Below are positions 1-7,502 of a DNA stretch of 61,690 nt, piece after piece. Position 1 is the stretch's first letter. Each line of letters starts with the position of its first letter. Location of the stretch: positions 1-61,690 of the forward strand of contig CAMBRF010000019.1 in NCBI GenBank assembly GCA_945870225.1, in the 5' to 3' direction. A program made the translations under genes and the position numbers. Source of the stretch: PVC group bacterium. Lineage in GTDB: Bacteria; Verrucomicrobiota; Kiritimatiellia; CAIKKV01; CAITUY01. The notes beneath the pieces were generated by a model. The model saw only the letters and a list, made by a program, of their open reading frames with translations. It was not told the DNA's origin and searched no databases.

Positions 1-138
1 CACAGGATGCCCTGTGGCCAAAATAGACGCCCCACCTTCTTAAAGGAAGACAACGAGACGGAGGAGCGGATCCTTCTGTTACAAAACCATCAATAACTTG
101 ATATGGCTAAGCCATGTCCGCGACGCCGAGGTAACACT

Positions 139-170
139 GGGAGGGCGGCCATTCCTGGCCGCCGCAGTCC
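139..170. repeat. GGCGGCC palindromic intergenic repeat, copy A
   Basis: The sequence GGGAGGGCGGCC, a short ATTCCT loop, then GGCCGCCG forms a hairpin. A closely similar unit occurs at 49622-49652. The leading GGGAGGGCG is also shared with the 52-bp repeats at 40503-40554 and 42436-42487. This suggests a family of REP-like genomic palindromes; mobility and function are unknown. Confidence 0.55.
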
Positions 171-232
171 GTTCTACAAGGATGCAACTCGCAAGAAGTA
201 AATAGGTTAGACGCAGCGAGCCGTATATTTTT

Positions 233-256
233 TGATATGTAAGCGCTTACATATCA
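233..256. promoter_or_regulatory. Perfect 24-bp palindrome, possible operator
   Basis: The 12-base arm TGATATGTAAGC is followed directly by its exact reverse complement. The right arm plus four more bases (GCTTACATATCATGGT, 245-260) recurs at 337-352, with looser similarity continuing for about 20 bases downstream of each copy. A long perfect palindrome with a repeated half-site in an AT-rich non-coding leader looks like a binding site for a dimeric regulator. No regulator or clear promoter can be assigned, so the role is inference. Confidence 0.45.
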
Positions 257-602
257 TGGTTAATGACGGGCAAAGGTAACGCCGCAAAGCAGTTTTTTCG
301 CCTCAGGACACCCCGTTCATGCTGCAATCGGTAACGGCTTACATATCATGGTCAATTCCGGTCAAATGTAATAAAACACTAAAAATAATTAAGCTGGCCA
401 CATTTCTGAAGAACCCCGGAAACTTGGGGTTTCAAGTATCCGTCCGAGTTATCGTGTTGTTTTGCAGGTGCTTGTGGAAGGTTCAGTTTACAGTTGCTTG
501 GCTGTCAAGTTGCGTCGACGTTTTCACAAAAACGAACTTGCACCGCGCAAACCTAAGACATAGGCTCCGTCACAAGGAATTGTAATGCGTTACAGATAGA
601 AC

Positions 603-609
603 GTTGGGC
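603..609 (+). other. attI/attC-type core site (GTTGGGC)
   Basis: GTTGGGC matches the integron core consensus GTTRRRY. It lies 4 bases before the ATG of the first small gene, the same spacing logic as the GTTGGCT cores at 936-942 and 1508-1514. No matching imperfect palindrome is obvious upstream, which would fit an attI junction or a damaged attC. Called mainly because the two following sites are clearer. Confidence 0.4.
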
Positions 610-613
610 ATAG

Positions 614-934
614 ATGATTATGATCAGAAGAGGAAAACATGACAGGATGGCATCGGCAGCTGCTTATGCACTTGCCGGCGTCCTCTTCGTGTCGATAGGG
701 TTCCCTGCCTTCTTGGATGCGGCACAACGAGACATGCACGTGGTCCAGTTCGTTGCGGGAGTCATCTTTCTGATCGGCGCTGGTTCTGTCCTCATTCAAC
801 GATCGCATGAGAAGACGATCGTGAAGCTGTTGGAACTGACCCAGATCAAAACCGAAAGAATTGATCAGGACAAGGGAACAGCCCAACCAACTTCTCCTGG
901 CGACGTCGCTACCCGCGCCGCGCCAGACAAGTAA
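614..934 (+). CDS. Small predicted membrane protein, cassette ORF 1
   Basis: A 106-residue protein with no family I recognise. Residues about 13-31 and 43-61 are hydrophobic and could be two membrane spans, followed by a charged C-terminal tail. It starts 4 bases after a GTTGGGC core, and its stop lies inside the attC-like palindrome 881-942. The last residues (QPTSPGDVATRAAPDK) are therefore the translated attC; a nearly identical tail ends the lipoprotein at 1527-1949. Cassette ORFs commonly end inside the recombination site in this way. An overlapping reading frame on the opposite strand (590-1135) is treated as a shadow. Confidence 0.6.
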   Translation: MIMIRRGKHDRMASAAAYALAGVLFVSIGFPAFLDAAQRDMHVVQFVAGVIFLIGAGSVLIQRSHEKTIVKLLELTQIKTERIDQDKGTAQPTSPGDVATRAAPDK

Positions 935-942
935 CGTTGGCT
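881..942 (+). repeat. attC-like recombination site 1
   Basis: A 62-bp imperfect palindrome. The left core GCCCAAC (881-887) pairs with the right core GTTGGCT (936-942) apart from one extra base. Inside, CTGGCG pairs with CGCCAG, and outer ACTT pairs with AAGT. The size, core-inner-arm order and unpaired bases match the attC architecture of integron cassettes. The third purine of the GTTRRRY consensus is C here, so the match is not perfect. It separates the stop of one small ORF from the start of the next. Confidence 0.65.
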
Positions 943-944
943 CA

Positions 945-1451
945 ATGACGATGAAACGAAAGATAACAATACTCTTTGTGCTGCTTGGTGCGTTGGCCGC
1001 CGCGTACGGCATCGGCCAATTCAAGGCATCTATTGACAGTTCCTCCAGACAGATGAACGCGGAAATCGAGAACTGGAGGCAACTCGCCGAACTTGATAGA
1101 TCTTTCCTGACAAACGTGGTGACACGACCCAGCACATTGACATCGGGGGCCTACGTAATGGAAACCACATTCCCGGGCCAAGCCCCCACCAACTGGACCC
1201 TGCAACTTGTCTTCTCCAACGGACAGTTTGCACTGCCGAAACCAACAACCTCAGGTCGGGCTGGGATGGCTGACACCCTTGTCCAGAATGGCAGTGTGGT
1301 GTCATGGTATCACGAAGGAATCATGTACGAGGCCACCGCAGAATGCGTCGGGCTCATTGATGGCGACACGATTTGGGGTCGCATCTACGGCTGGAATCCA
1401 GGTGACGAGTCGATAGGAGTGTGGCGAATTACTCGACAACGAAACCAATGA
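945..1451 (+). CDS. Signal-anchored small protein, cassette ORF 2
   Basis: A protein of 168 residues if started at the ATG at 945, just after the attC core; an in-frame ATG at 951 is equally possible. The longer in-frame version from 861 would run through the attC and is rejected. The N-terminus (KRKITILFVLLGALAAAYG) is a short basic stretch then a hydrophobic segment, so a signal anchor or uncleaved signal is likely. The rest is soluble and contains an aspartate/tryptophan-rich region near the end. No family recognised. Its stop lies 2 bases before the next attC-like palindrome. Confidence 0.6.
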   Translation: MTMKRKITILFVLLGALAAAYGIGQFKASIDSSSRQMNAEIENWRQLAELDRSFLTNVVTRPSTLTSGAYVMETTFPGQAPTNWTLQLVFSNGQFALPKPTTSGRAGMADTLVQNGSVVSWYHEGIMYEATAECVGLIDGDTIWGRIYGWNPGDESIGVWRITRQRNQ

Positions 1452-1453
1452 GG

Positions 1454-1514
1454 AGCCAACAACGGCGTCCATGGTAGGCTCACAAGCTCGCCACCATGAC
1501 GCCGGGCGTTGGCT
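1454..1514 (+). repeat. attC-like recombination site 2
   Basis: The clearest site of the array. Cores AGCCAAC (1454-1460) and GTTGGCT (1508-1514) are exact reverse complements. The inner arms GGCGTCCATGGT and ACCATGACGCC pair except for one extra base on one side. Such an extrahelical base is a defining feature of folded attC sites, where it directs strand choice by the integrase. The site is 61 bp long and sits between a stop codon and the next start. Confidence 0.72.
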
Positions 1515-1526
1515 GAAAGAAAATTA

Positions 1527-1949
1527 ATGAAACAACTGATGACACTTGTTGTTGTGGCCGTCTTTTGTGGATGTGTTGGCCGGGGACTGTATTTTGACGA
1601 GAATGGGTTTCCTCACGGAACCGGCTCAAAGGAGTACAAGTACGATTCAGGCAAGATGATGATCAAAGAGACCTATGCGTCAGGAAAGATAACCCAAACC
1701 GTTTGGTATCGTCCAGATGGAACCGTTAAGCGTCGAGAGGATTGGAAGGATGAGTCGGGCACGACAATCTATCTTCGCCAAGATGGAACTATCAAGGCAG
1801 CGATCCCCTTTGTGAACGGAAATGCGCATGGGTACGCTCTGCGCTTTGATGCTTCCGAGCGCGTGACTAACGTTGTTGAGTATTGTCGTGGCACTAAACT
1901 AAACAGCCAACCAACTTCTCCTGTCGACGTCGCTATTCGTCCATTTTAG
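1527..1949 (+). CDS. Lipoprotein with MORN/YwqK-like repeats, cassette ORF 3
   Basis: 140 residues from the ATG at 1527; an upstream TTG start at 1509 would lie in the attC core and is not favoured. The N-terminus ends in VVVAVFCGC, a lipobox, so the mature protein should be membrane-anchored. The body repeats units such as YFDENGFPHGTG, YRPDGTVKRRE and LRQDGTIKAA, typical of MORN-like or YwqK-type antitoxin repeat proteins. The C-terminal residues QPTSPVDVAIRPF are translated from a decayed attC, as in the first cassette ORF. The function is unknown; surface or immunity-type roles are only guesses. Confidence 0.6.
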   Translation: MKQLMTLVVVAVFCGCVGRGLYFDENGFPHGTGSKEYKYDSGKMMIKETYASGKITQTVWYRPDGTVKRREDWKDESGTTIYLRQDGTIKAAIPFVNGNAHGYALRFDASERVTNVVEYCRGTKLNSQPTSPVDVAIRPF

Positions 1950-1959
1950 AGTCTTGGGC
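1905..1959 (+). repeat. Decayed attC-like site 3
   Basis: The left half (AGCCAACCAACTTCTCCTG) is almost identical to that of site 1 (one missing C), and the similarity continues through CGACGTCGCTA. The right half has lost its pairing: CTTGGGC at 1953-1959 is the only remnant resembling a GTTGGGC core. It is probably an inactivated site marking the right end of the recognisable array. Confidence 0.5.
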
Positions 1960-2036
1960 GGATGAACTGTTAAGACTCGATAGAAAAAACCCGTAAACGA
2001 CGATTTGCGCAGGAGTATTTATTAAGGGGTGTTAAT

Positions 2037-2522
2037 ATGGCTGAATATGTGCTAGTCGGAAAGGGACGAAAAATCATTCCTAGTACTTTTAAGAAATTGG
2101 AGGATGAGCTGGGATTTGCTCTTCCAGTCGAGTACAAGGCATTCATTTCTAATTTCAACGGCGGAAAACCAGGCGAGGGCATGCCTTGTAAGTTTTGGGT
2201 ACAAAAAAGTTCAGGCTGGCAAGAATCAGTGGAATTCTTTTATGGTGTATCTCTTACAAAACGACATTCATATTTACCAGATGTCTGGCGTAGTAACCTC
2301 GATTTCATGCCACGACAATTGCTGCCCTTCGCTTTTACTTTAACAGATGATCTCTTAAGTTTAGGGCTATCCAGTTGTATACAAGGGAGAGTTTTTTTCT
2401 CGTCCAGTGTTAAGATTCCTTTTGCGCTTACTCCATTATCTACAGATGCAGGAATATTGGCTGACAAAGGAACAATTCAAGTAGCGCGAAACTTTCAAGA
2501 GTTTCTTGATAACTTGATGTAA
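2037..2522 (+). CDS. SMI1/KNR4 (SUKH) family protein
   Basis: 161 residues. The N-terminal LEDELGFALPVEYKAFISNF followed by NGGKP is the hallmark of the SMI1/KNR4 or SUKH fold (E-LG-LP--Y--F---NGG-P). Bacterial members are mostly immunity proteins that neutralise polymorphic or contact-dependent toxins, and they are often carried alone on mobile DNA. No toxin partner is visible nearby. Base composition is clearly AT-richer than the surrounding chromosome, which with its position after an attC remnant indicates recent transfer. The start ATG lies after AAGGGGTGTTAAT, a good binding site. Confidence 0.8.
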   Translation: MAEYVLVGKGRKIIPSTFKKLEDELGFALPVEYKAFISNFNGGKPGEGMPCKFWVQKSSGWQESVEFFYGVSLTKRHSYLPDVWRSNLDFMPRQLLPFAFTLTDDLLSLGLSSCIQGRVFFSSSVKIPFALTPLSTDAGILADKGTIQVARNFQEFLDNLM

Positions 2523-2614
2523 GTGGTCAAGTGTTGCCGTCGTAATGCTGACCGTATGCGTTACCGGCCGCAGTGAAATCATGCTTTTCCTCGAAGTGGT
2601 ATTGGGGGGGAGTA

Positions 2615-2745
2615 GGGACAGGTTAATAGTAGATATCAGGTCAGCGCTGTATGAATCTGTCACTCCCGGGCAATCGGAGAAGCGGGATGATCCCAAATTG
2701 CATTAATCCAGGCCAAAAAAGCCATCCCGATAAACAACCTGTCCC
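2615..2745. repeat. MITE-like nested inverted repeat, about 131 bp
   Basis: GGGACAGGTT (2615-2624) is matched by its exact reverse complement AACCTGTCCC (2736-2745). Inside them, CGGGATG and CATCCCG form a second inverted pair. Perfect terminal arms around a short non-coding body suggest a non-autonomous transposable element or a REP-type palindrome cluster. No flanking target duplication could be established by eye. It fills most of the 340-base gap between the SUKH gene and the next gene; nothing else is seen in that gap. Confidence 0.5.
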
Positions 2746-2825
2746 TGCTCTTTTGCTGTTTCGCATTGACGACGGAATGTTGCCCCCATACGCTCCACCT
2801 TCAGTTGAACAAAAGTCTCAGAACC

Positions 2826-2849
2826 CTGAAGTAAGCTCAATAACACTGT
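2826..2849 (+). repeat. 24-bp dispersed motif, copy 1
   Basis: The 24 bases here match those at 54724-54747 at 23 positions (core CTCAATAACACTGT). Both copies lie shortly upstream of a plus-strand gene in an accessory region (14 and 34 bases before the respective starts). It could be a promoter element, an insertion boundary or a recombination remnant. Confidence 0.45.
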
Positions 2850-2862
2850 TCGGTGTGATGAA

Positions 2863-3324
2863 ATGAAGAGTCAAGAGATTCTCAGAAAGGTGTTGTTCAC
2901 GTGCCTCTTTGTCGCGCTACTCTTGGGCGCCTTCCTCCTCGGCTATCTCCGTGGCCATCGGTCTGCATCGCTCATTCTTCTTCGCGAGGAAGCCCGCGAC
3001 CACTTTTCCAACGGAGTTCTACTGTTTCGCTCTGCACCCAGACTTGCGCCTCCACGCAAGCAAGATCCTGATGCGGCAGTGCGCAATCTCTACCAGGCTC
3101 GCGAGTACACATATCGTGCGCAGTACCTCTTGCAGAACCGGTTTGCCAGAGTGCACGAACGTCAAAGCTCCTACGAACCGCTGGAACAGAAGACCAGTGC
3201 GGAAGAATTCAACGACCTGTGGCAGAGAGTCCACCAGGAGATAGAGTTCGTGGAGACAAACAGAAACACCGAACCAGCAACCCCACCGTATTCGGAGCCC
3301 GCTGCGCGGTCTCCTCAAGGGTGA
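2863..3324 (+). CDS. Hypothetical single-span membrane protein
   Basis: 153 residues with one strongly hydrophobic segment at about 10-28 (VLFTCLFVALLLGAFLLGY), followed by a charged, probably helical soluble part rich in Arg, Glu and Gln, and a Pro-rich end. That is the layout of an inner-membrane-anchored protein facing either side. No conserved family is recognised. It is the last accessory gene before the conserved chromosomal block and is preceded by the 24-bp motif also found upstream of the nuclease-PIN gene at 54782. Confidence 0.5.
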   Translation: MKSQEILRKVLFTCLFVALLLGAFLLGYLRGHRSASLILLREEARDHFSNGVLLFRSAPRLAPPRKQDPDAAVRNLYQAREYTYRAQYLLQNRFARVHERQSSYEPLEQKTSAEEFNDLWQRVHQEIEFVETNRNTEPATPPYSEPAARSPQG

Positions 3325-3443
3325 GTTGCCGCGTTCGCAATGATGTTTTTCCCCCAAACCTTCTTCCCAAAGTGTTACCCATTTTCAACCCGTTTTTAGT
3401 CTCATTATCCCGGCGTTAGCACAGAGCATTGGTTGATGACTTC

Positions 3444-4670
3444 TCAAGGCGCGGGAGCGTTGGTCGGAACCGTCGGCAGGGCGGGGATCCATCCGATACC
3501 GTCCTGGCTGGAGATGCGGATCCAGCCCTCGACAGAGGACTCTCGATACACGGTTGAACCGGGCGTGAGCGTGAAGAGGGCTTTAGCCGAGTCGGAAGGA
3601 GCCAATCGGACGATGAGATCACGGTCGCCTGATATCGTGATGGGTTGTCTCCGCAGGAGTATGTTGCTGAGTCGTTCAAACCATCCCCCGGTCCGGTGGA
3701 CAGGCGACGGGGTGGGGGCGAGGGCTGGATTGGTGGTAGCGGAGGGGGTGGGCGGGGCATAGATGGGTTGAACGTTCACCCGCTCAGAATGAAAGGTCAG
3801 GGGAAATGGCCCGGCCGTGAGGGTCCGATAGAGTCCAGCCCGTGCGTCAAAAAACGTGAAGGTAATGGCAGGCAGGGCCGGCACAGAAGGGTCTATGGGG
3901 ACCACGGTCTGACGGAAAACGTGTTGTATGCCGGAGGTCTCCTCAGGGACCGGCTTCATTTCGTAGGTTCTGAGTCCCGGTCCTTCAGGAATCCGGGGTG
4001 GGACGAAGAGGTCAGGCAACTTTTCGCCTTCAATACGCAGGGTGACTGTGATGAGGTCGCCGACGGCGACCTCCTGTGGAGCGATGGAGGCGTGGAACGA
4101 AAACCGGCCAACGGCACCCGAAAAACCGGCCGGCTTCCCGGCATCCGGGAGAGGGCGGATGACCAGGGGCAGCGGCTGGACGGGAATCATGACCGGACGC
4201 TGTTGGCGCTGGACGAAGAAATACGAGCGGGTTTCCTGAATGAGGGTTCCCTGCAAGGCCGGCGTCAGAGCGATTGATCCGGCGTTTTTCGCTTCGGCCC
4301 TGCAGCGGAACTTGCGGACCTCATAGGAGCGCCCCTCCAAGGTTACCGTCTCGATGGGCAGTTCCTGAAACGGACCGAGGAGAAGTTGGTCCGTCGCCGG
4401 CAGGCCGGTGATGGCCACCGGTTTGTCCAGATTCACGCCCGAGATATGGATGGCGAGGGTGAGTTGGAACGATTCACCCGCATAGGGGCCCTCCCGGTCA
4501 GCCGAGAAACGGGCAAAGAGCGCGGGCAGGTCCGCCGCTGAAAGCGCAGGCGGGGTAACCAGAAGGAGCGTCGGGAGCCAGACCCGGCAACAGGTTGCTC
4601 CGAGGACCTTGACTAGATGACAGATTCTCATAGCGGCTAATGACTCGCCAAAAGGCTTCGGCTGTTTCAT
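3444..4670 (-). CDS. BatD-like protein with C-terminal SH3-like domain
   Basis: About 408 residues from the ATG at 4670; an upstream ATG at 4697 would overlap the divergent gene. A signal peptide (WLPTLLLVTPPALSAA) is followed by beta-rich BatD-type repeats (GPYAGESFQLTLAIHISG; APQEVAVGDLITVTLRIEG) of the oxygen-tolerance family, normally found with BatA, BatB and BatC. Here the usual C-terminal membrane span is replaced by a Pro-rich linker and an SH3-like segment (STVYRESSVEGWIRI ... GIGWIPAL). None of the usual Bat partners is adjacent, so it may act alone or with distant partners as a periplasmic stress or assembly factor. Confidence 0.7.
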   Translation of the reverse strand: MKQPKPFGESLAAMRICHLVKVLGATCCRVWLPTLLLVTPPALSAADLPALFARFSADREGPYAGESFQLTLAIHISGVNLDKPVAITGLPATDQLLLGPFQELPIETVTLEGRSYEVRKFRCRAEAKNAGSIALTPALQGTLIQETRSYFFVQRQQRPVMIPVQPLPLVIRPLPDAGKPAGFSGAVGRFSFHASIAPQEVAVGDLITVTLRIEGEKLPDLFVPPRIPEGPGLRTYEMKPVPEETSGIQHVFRQTVVPIDPSVPALPAITFTFFDARAGLYRTLTAGPFPLTFHSERVNVQPIYAPPTPSATTNPALAPTPSPVHRTGGWFERLSNILLRRQPITISGDRDLIVRLAPSDSAKALFTLTPGSTVYRESSVEGWIRISSQDGIGWIPALPTVPTNAPAP

Positions 4671-4711
4671 AATCCGCCGCTCATTATATTGTGTCAATCG
4701 GGGAACGCACC

Positions 4712-5392
4712 ATGATTCTCTACATTGTTACGGATACGGATCAGATCTATCGGACGGGAAACTGGCAGAAGAAACGGCTGGTGCTGGAGGAGACCTCCGG
4801 CGATTTCTGCCTGACCGTCCACTATAAACAGGTCAGCCTGAAGATGTTGGAGCGTGTCAAACCGTGGGCGATCTGCCATAGCGGCGCGTCCACGCCGTTC
4901 GAGGATTATGATGTCAGGCAAACCCGGAACTACCGGCAGGCCGTCCTGCGGACGACCGTCCCCCAACTCGGGATTTGCGGCGGACACCAGCTTCTGGCCG
5001 AATTCCATGGGAGTAAACTCGGCGGAATGAGGGCTCTGGCAGGGGATGATGCGGATCACAACCCGAATTACCATCCGGGCGAATATAAGGAGTGGGGTGT
5101 GTATCCTGTTCAGATCATCAAGGCGGATCCCCTGTTTGCCGGGTGTGGGGCCCGGATCCGGGTTCAGCAGTTCCATCGGAGTGAAATCAAGAAGCTGGGT
5201 GGCGACCTTGTGGTGTTGGCCAGCAGTCCTGCCTGCCGGGTGCAGGCTTTTGTCCATCGCCGGAAACCGCTCTACGGGGTTCAATTCCATCCGGAGGATG
5301 CGAGCGAAGCGTATCCGGACGGTTTCAGGGTTTTGAGGAATTTTTTCAAAGTGGCAGCGGCTCGACAGGCACCGGTCCGGTGTGGTAACTAG
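4712..5392 (+). CDS. Class I glutamine amidotransferase-like protein
   Basis: 226 residues from the ATG at 4712 (in-frame start at 4691 less likely). The triad is visible: nucleophile elbow GICGGHQLLA with Cys near residue 89, and QFHPE with His/Glu near residue 203. These are the residues that release ammonia from glutamine or hydrolyse gamma-glutamyl compounds. It resembles GMP-synthase-type GATase domains but has no synthetase domain, so the acceptor is unknown. It abuts proB by 7 bases, and the two with proA form an apparent operon linked by glutamate/glutamine chemistry. Confidence 0.8.
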   Translation: MILYIVTDTDQIYRTGNWQKKRLVLEETSGDFCLTVHYKQVSLKMLERVKPWAICHSGASTPFEDYDVRQTRNYRQAVLRTTVPQLGICGGHQLLAEFHGSKLGGMRALAGDDADHNPNYHPGEYKEWGVYPVQIIKADPLFAGCGARIRVQQFHRSEIKKLGGDLVVLASSPACRVQAFVHRRKPLYGVQFHPEDASEAYPDGFRVLRNFFKVAAARQAPVRCGN

Positions 5393-5399
5393 AGGCGAA

Positions 5400-6221
5400 A
5401 TGAACGCATCAGTGAAACTCAGGCAGGGGATCGGCGAGGCACGCCGTGTGGTTGTGAAAATCGGCAGCCGGGTGCTGGTCCAGAAGACCGGGCGGCCGGA
5501 ACACCGTCGTATTCGGGCGCTGGTTCGGGATCTGGCACGCCTGCGGCAGGATGGCATTGAACTGGTGGTGATTACTTCCGGTGCCATTGGGGCAGGCATG
5601 GAGGCCTTGGGGATGAAGACCCGGCCGACCTCCGTTCCGGATCTCCAGATGGCCGCCGCCGTGGGGCAATGCCGCCTGATGACCACCTACGACAAGCTTT
5701 TTGCCGCCAAGCGGTGCAAGGTGGGGCAGGTCCTGCTGACGCATGACGATTTTAATCATAAACTCCGCCTGACCAACGCCCGGCGCACCATGGAAAACAT
5801 GATGCGACACCGCGTCATTCCCATCGTCAATGAGAACGATGTGGTGGCGGATGAGGAAATTCGCGCCGATATCAAGTTGGGCGACAATGATTTTCTGGCG
5901 TCGTTGCTGGTCAACCTGATCCGGGCTGATCTCCTGATCATCCTCAGCACGGTGGATGGGTTGCGGGCGCCGGGTGCCAATGGCCGGACGCGGCGGGTTC
6001 CGGTTCTGGAGCGTGTGGACCGGCAGACCCTGGCTTTGGTGACGGGGCAGAAAAGTGCGCTGTCCAAGGGCGGAATGGGGTCAAAGCTCAAGGCGGCCCA
6101 GGCGGCGGCCCACGCCGGGTGTCATGTGGTGATCGCCAATGGACGCACCTCGGGCGTCATTGGGCGTATCGTGCGGGGCGATGATGTGGGCACGTTTATC
6201 GTGGCGTCCGTGGCAGATTGA
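5400..6221 (+). CDS. proB: Glutamate 5-kinase, short form without PUA domain
   Basis: Phosphorylates L-glutamate to gamma-glutamyl phosphate, the first step of proline synthesis. The amino-acid kinase fold is clear: VVVKIGSRVLV at the start, VVITSGAIGAGMEALG, PIVNENDVVADEEI and KGGMGSKLKAAQAA. The ATG at 5400 with GAGG upstream is preferred over a GTG at 5382. At 273 residues it lacks the C-terminal PUA domain of the roughly 367-residue enterobacterial enzyme, as in other short glutamate kinases. It is followed by proA after 21 bases, so the pair supplies the channelled unstable intermediate. Confidence 0.93.
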   Translation: MNASVKLRQGIGEARRVVVKIGSRVLVQKTGRPEHRRIRALVRDLARLRQDGIELVVITSGAIGAGMEALGMKTRPTSVPDLQMAAAVGQCRLMTTYDKLFAAKRCKVGQVLLTHDDFNHKLRLTNARRTMENMMRHRVIPIVNENDVVADEEIRADIKLGDNDFLASLLVNLIRADLLIILSTVDGLRAPGANGRTRRVPVLERVDRQTLALVTGQKSALSKGGMGSKLKAAQAAAHAGCHVVIANGRTSGVIGRIVRGDDVGTFIVASVAD

Positions 6222-6242
6222 GCAGGCAGACGGGAGTTCGAT

Positions 6243-7502
6243 ATGAGTCTTCATGAGGATATGGTGCTGATGGGTGACCGGGCGGTGACGGCCTCGCGCG
6301 AACTGGCCCGTCTCACGGCGCGGAAGAAAAACACCATCTTACAGGTCATGGCCGACGAGCTTGAAGCCCGGCGGGAGATTCTCAAGGAAGCCAATGCCCG
6401 GGATGTGGCGGCAGCCCGGACGGCGGGGATGACGGCGGCAATGATTGATCGTCTGACCCTGACCGATTCCCGCATCAATGCCATGGCCAAGGGGTTGCGC
6501 GATGTGGCCGGCCTTAAGGATCCGGTGGGGGGGACGATCAGCCGCTGGATCCGGCCGAACGGGCTTGAGATTCTCAAAGTGCGGGTTCCCATCGGGGTGA
6601 TCGCCATCATTTTCGAGGCGCGTCCGAATGTGACGGCTGATGCGGCGGGTTTATGCTTCAAGACGGCCAACGCGGTTATTCTCCGCGGCGGCAAAGAGGC
6701 GATGCTGTCCAATCAGGCCATTGTTGAAGCCCTGCAGACGGGTGGTCGTAAAAAAGGATTACCGGAATACGCCATTCAACTGGTGACCACCACCGATCGG
6801 GATGCCGTGAAGGAACTTGTGCAGCTTGAGGGCAAGGTTGACCTTGCGATTCCAAGGGGAGGCGAGAGTCTCATCCGGGCGGTGGTCGAGCAGGCACGGG
6901 TCCCGGTGATCAAGCACTACAAGGGTGTTTGCCACGTTTATGTGGATGCGGCGGCCGACCTCGAGATGGCTTTGAAGATCTGCGAAAACGCCAAGTGTCA
7001 GCGGCCGGGTGTCTGTAATTCGATGGAGACCCTGCTGGTGCATCAGGATGTGGCCGCCACGTTCCTGCCCATGGTAGTGAAGCGGTTGAGCCAGGAACTG
7101 AAGGTGGAGCTAAGAGGGGATGAGGGGGCGCGCAAAGTGGTTCCCTCGATGTCGGTCGCGACCGAAGAGGACTGGTACGCGGAATATCTGGATTTGATTC
7201 TGGCGGTACGGGTAGTGCCCTCGGTTCAGGCGGCCATTGAGCACATCAACCGGTATGGCTCCAATCATTCCGATGCCATCATTTCCAATGCGGTGGTGGC
7301 GCAGAAGCAGTTTACCCAGGAGGTGGGTTCGGCGGCGGTTTATGTCAATGCCTCCACGCGATTTACGGATGGCGGAGAGTTCGGGATGGGCGCCGAGATC
7401 GGCATCAGCACCGACAAGCTACACGCCCGCGGCCCGATGGGGCTGGAGGAACTGACCACCTATAAGTACGTGGTCAGCGGCAACGGCCAGGTACGGGAAT
7501 AG
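6243..7502 (+). CDS. proA: Gamma-glutamyl phosphate reductase
   Basis: Reduces gamma-glutamyl phosphate with NADPH to glutamate semialdehyde, which cyclises on the way to proline. The 419-residue length is typical. Visible family signatures include VRVPIGVIAIIFEARPNVT, the catalytic-cysteine region ENAKCQRPGVCNSMETLLV, and the C-terminal STRFTDGGEFGMGAEIGIST. It lies 21 bases after proB, as the last gene of the run. Its final 29 bases overlap the convergent glycerate kinase gene, so no separate terminator fits between them. Confidence 0.95.
   Translation: MSLHEDMVLMGDRAVTASRELARLTARKKNTILQVMADELEARREILKEANARDVAAARTAGMTAAMIDRLTLTDSRINAMAKGLRDVAGLKDPVGGTISRWIRPNGLEILKVRVPIGVIAIIFEARPNVTADAAGLCFKTANAVILRGGKEAMLSNQAIVEALQTGGRKKGLPEYAIQLVTTTDRDAVKELVQLEGKVDLAIPRGGESLIRAVVEQARVPVIKHYKGVCHVYVDAAADLEMALKICENAKCQRPGVCNSMETLLVHQDVAATFLPMVVKRLSQELKVELRGDEGARKVVPSMSVATEEDWYAEYLDLILAVRVVPSVQAAIEHINRYGSNHSDAIISNAVVAQKQFTQEVGSAAVYVNASTRFTDGGEFGMGAEIGISTDKLHARGPMGLEELTTYKYVVSGNGQVRE

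Larger units (their letters stand above)
1..613. other. Non-coding leader of the cassette-like region
   Basis: No convincing gene is seen here. The only sizeable reading frame (319-585) has no family resemblance, no clear ribosome binding site and cysteine-rich, frame-noise composition. The stretch holds a small hairpin (1-16), a GGCGGCC-type palindromic repeat (139-170), a perfect 24-bp palindrome (233-256) whose right arm recurs at 337-352, and a GTTGGGC core at 603-609 just before the first small gene. If the downstream array is an integron, this is where attI and a cassette promoter would be expected. I cannot identify either with certainty, and no integrase is encoded here. Confidence 0.5.

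Noticed and set aside
319..585. 88-residue plus-strand ORF in the leader
   Set aside because: No ribosome binding site, no family, Cys/Trp-scattered composition, and it overlaps the repeat half-site; looks like chance reading.
861..944. Upstream extension of the cassette ORF at 945
   Set aside because: It would translate through the attC palindrome and overlap the previous ORF; the ATG just after the core is the normal cassette start.
3645..4277. 210-residue plus-strand ORF opposite batD
   Set aside because: Shadow of the BatD-like gene; Gly/Arg-rich and without domains.
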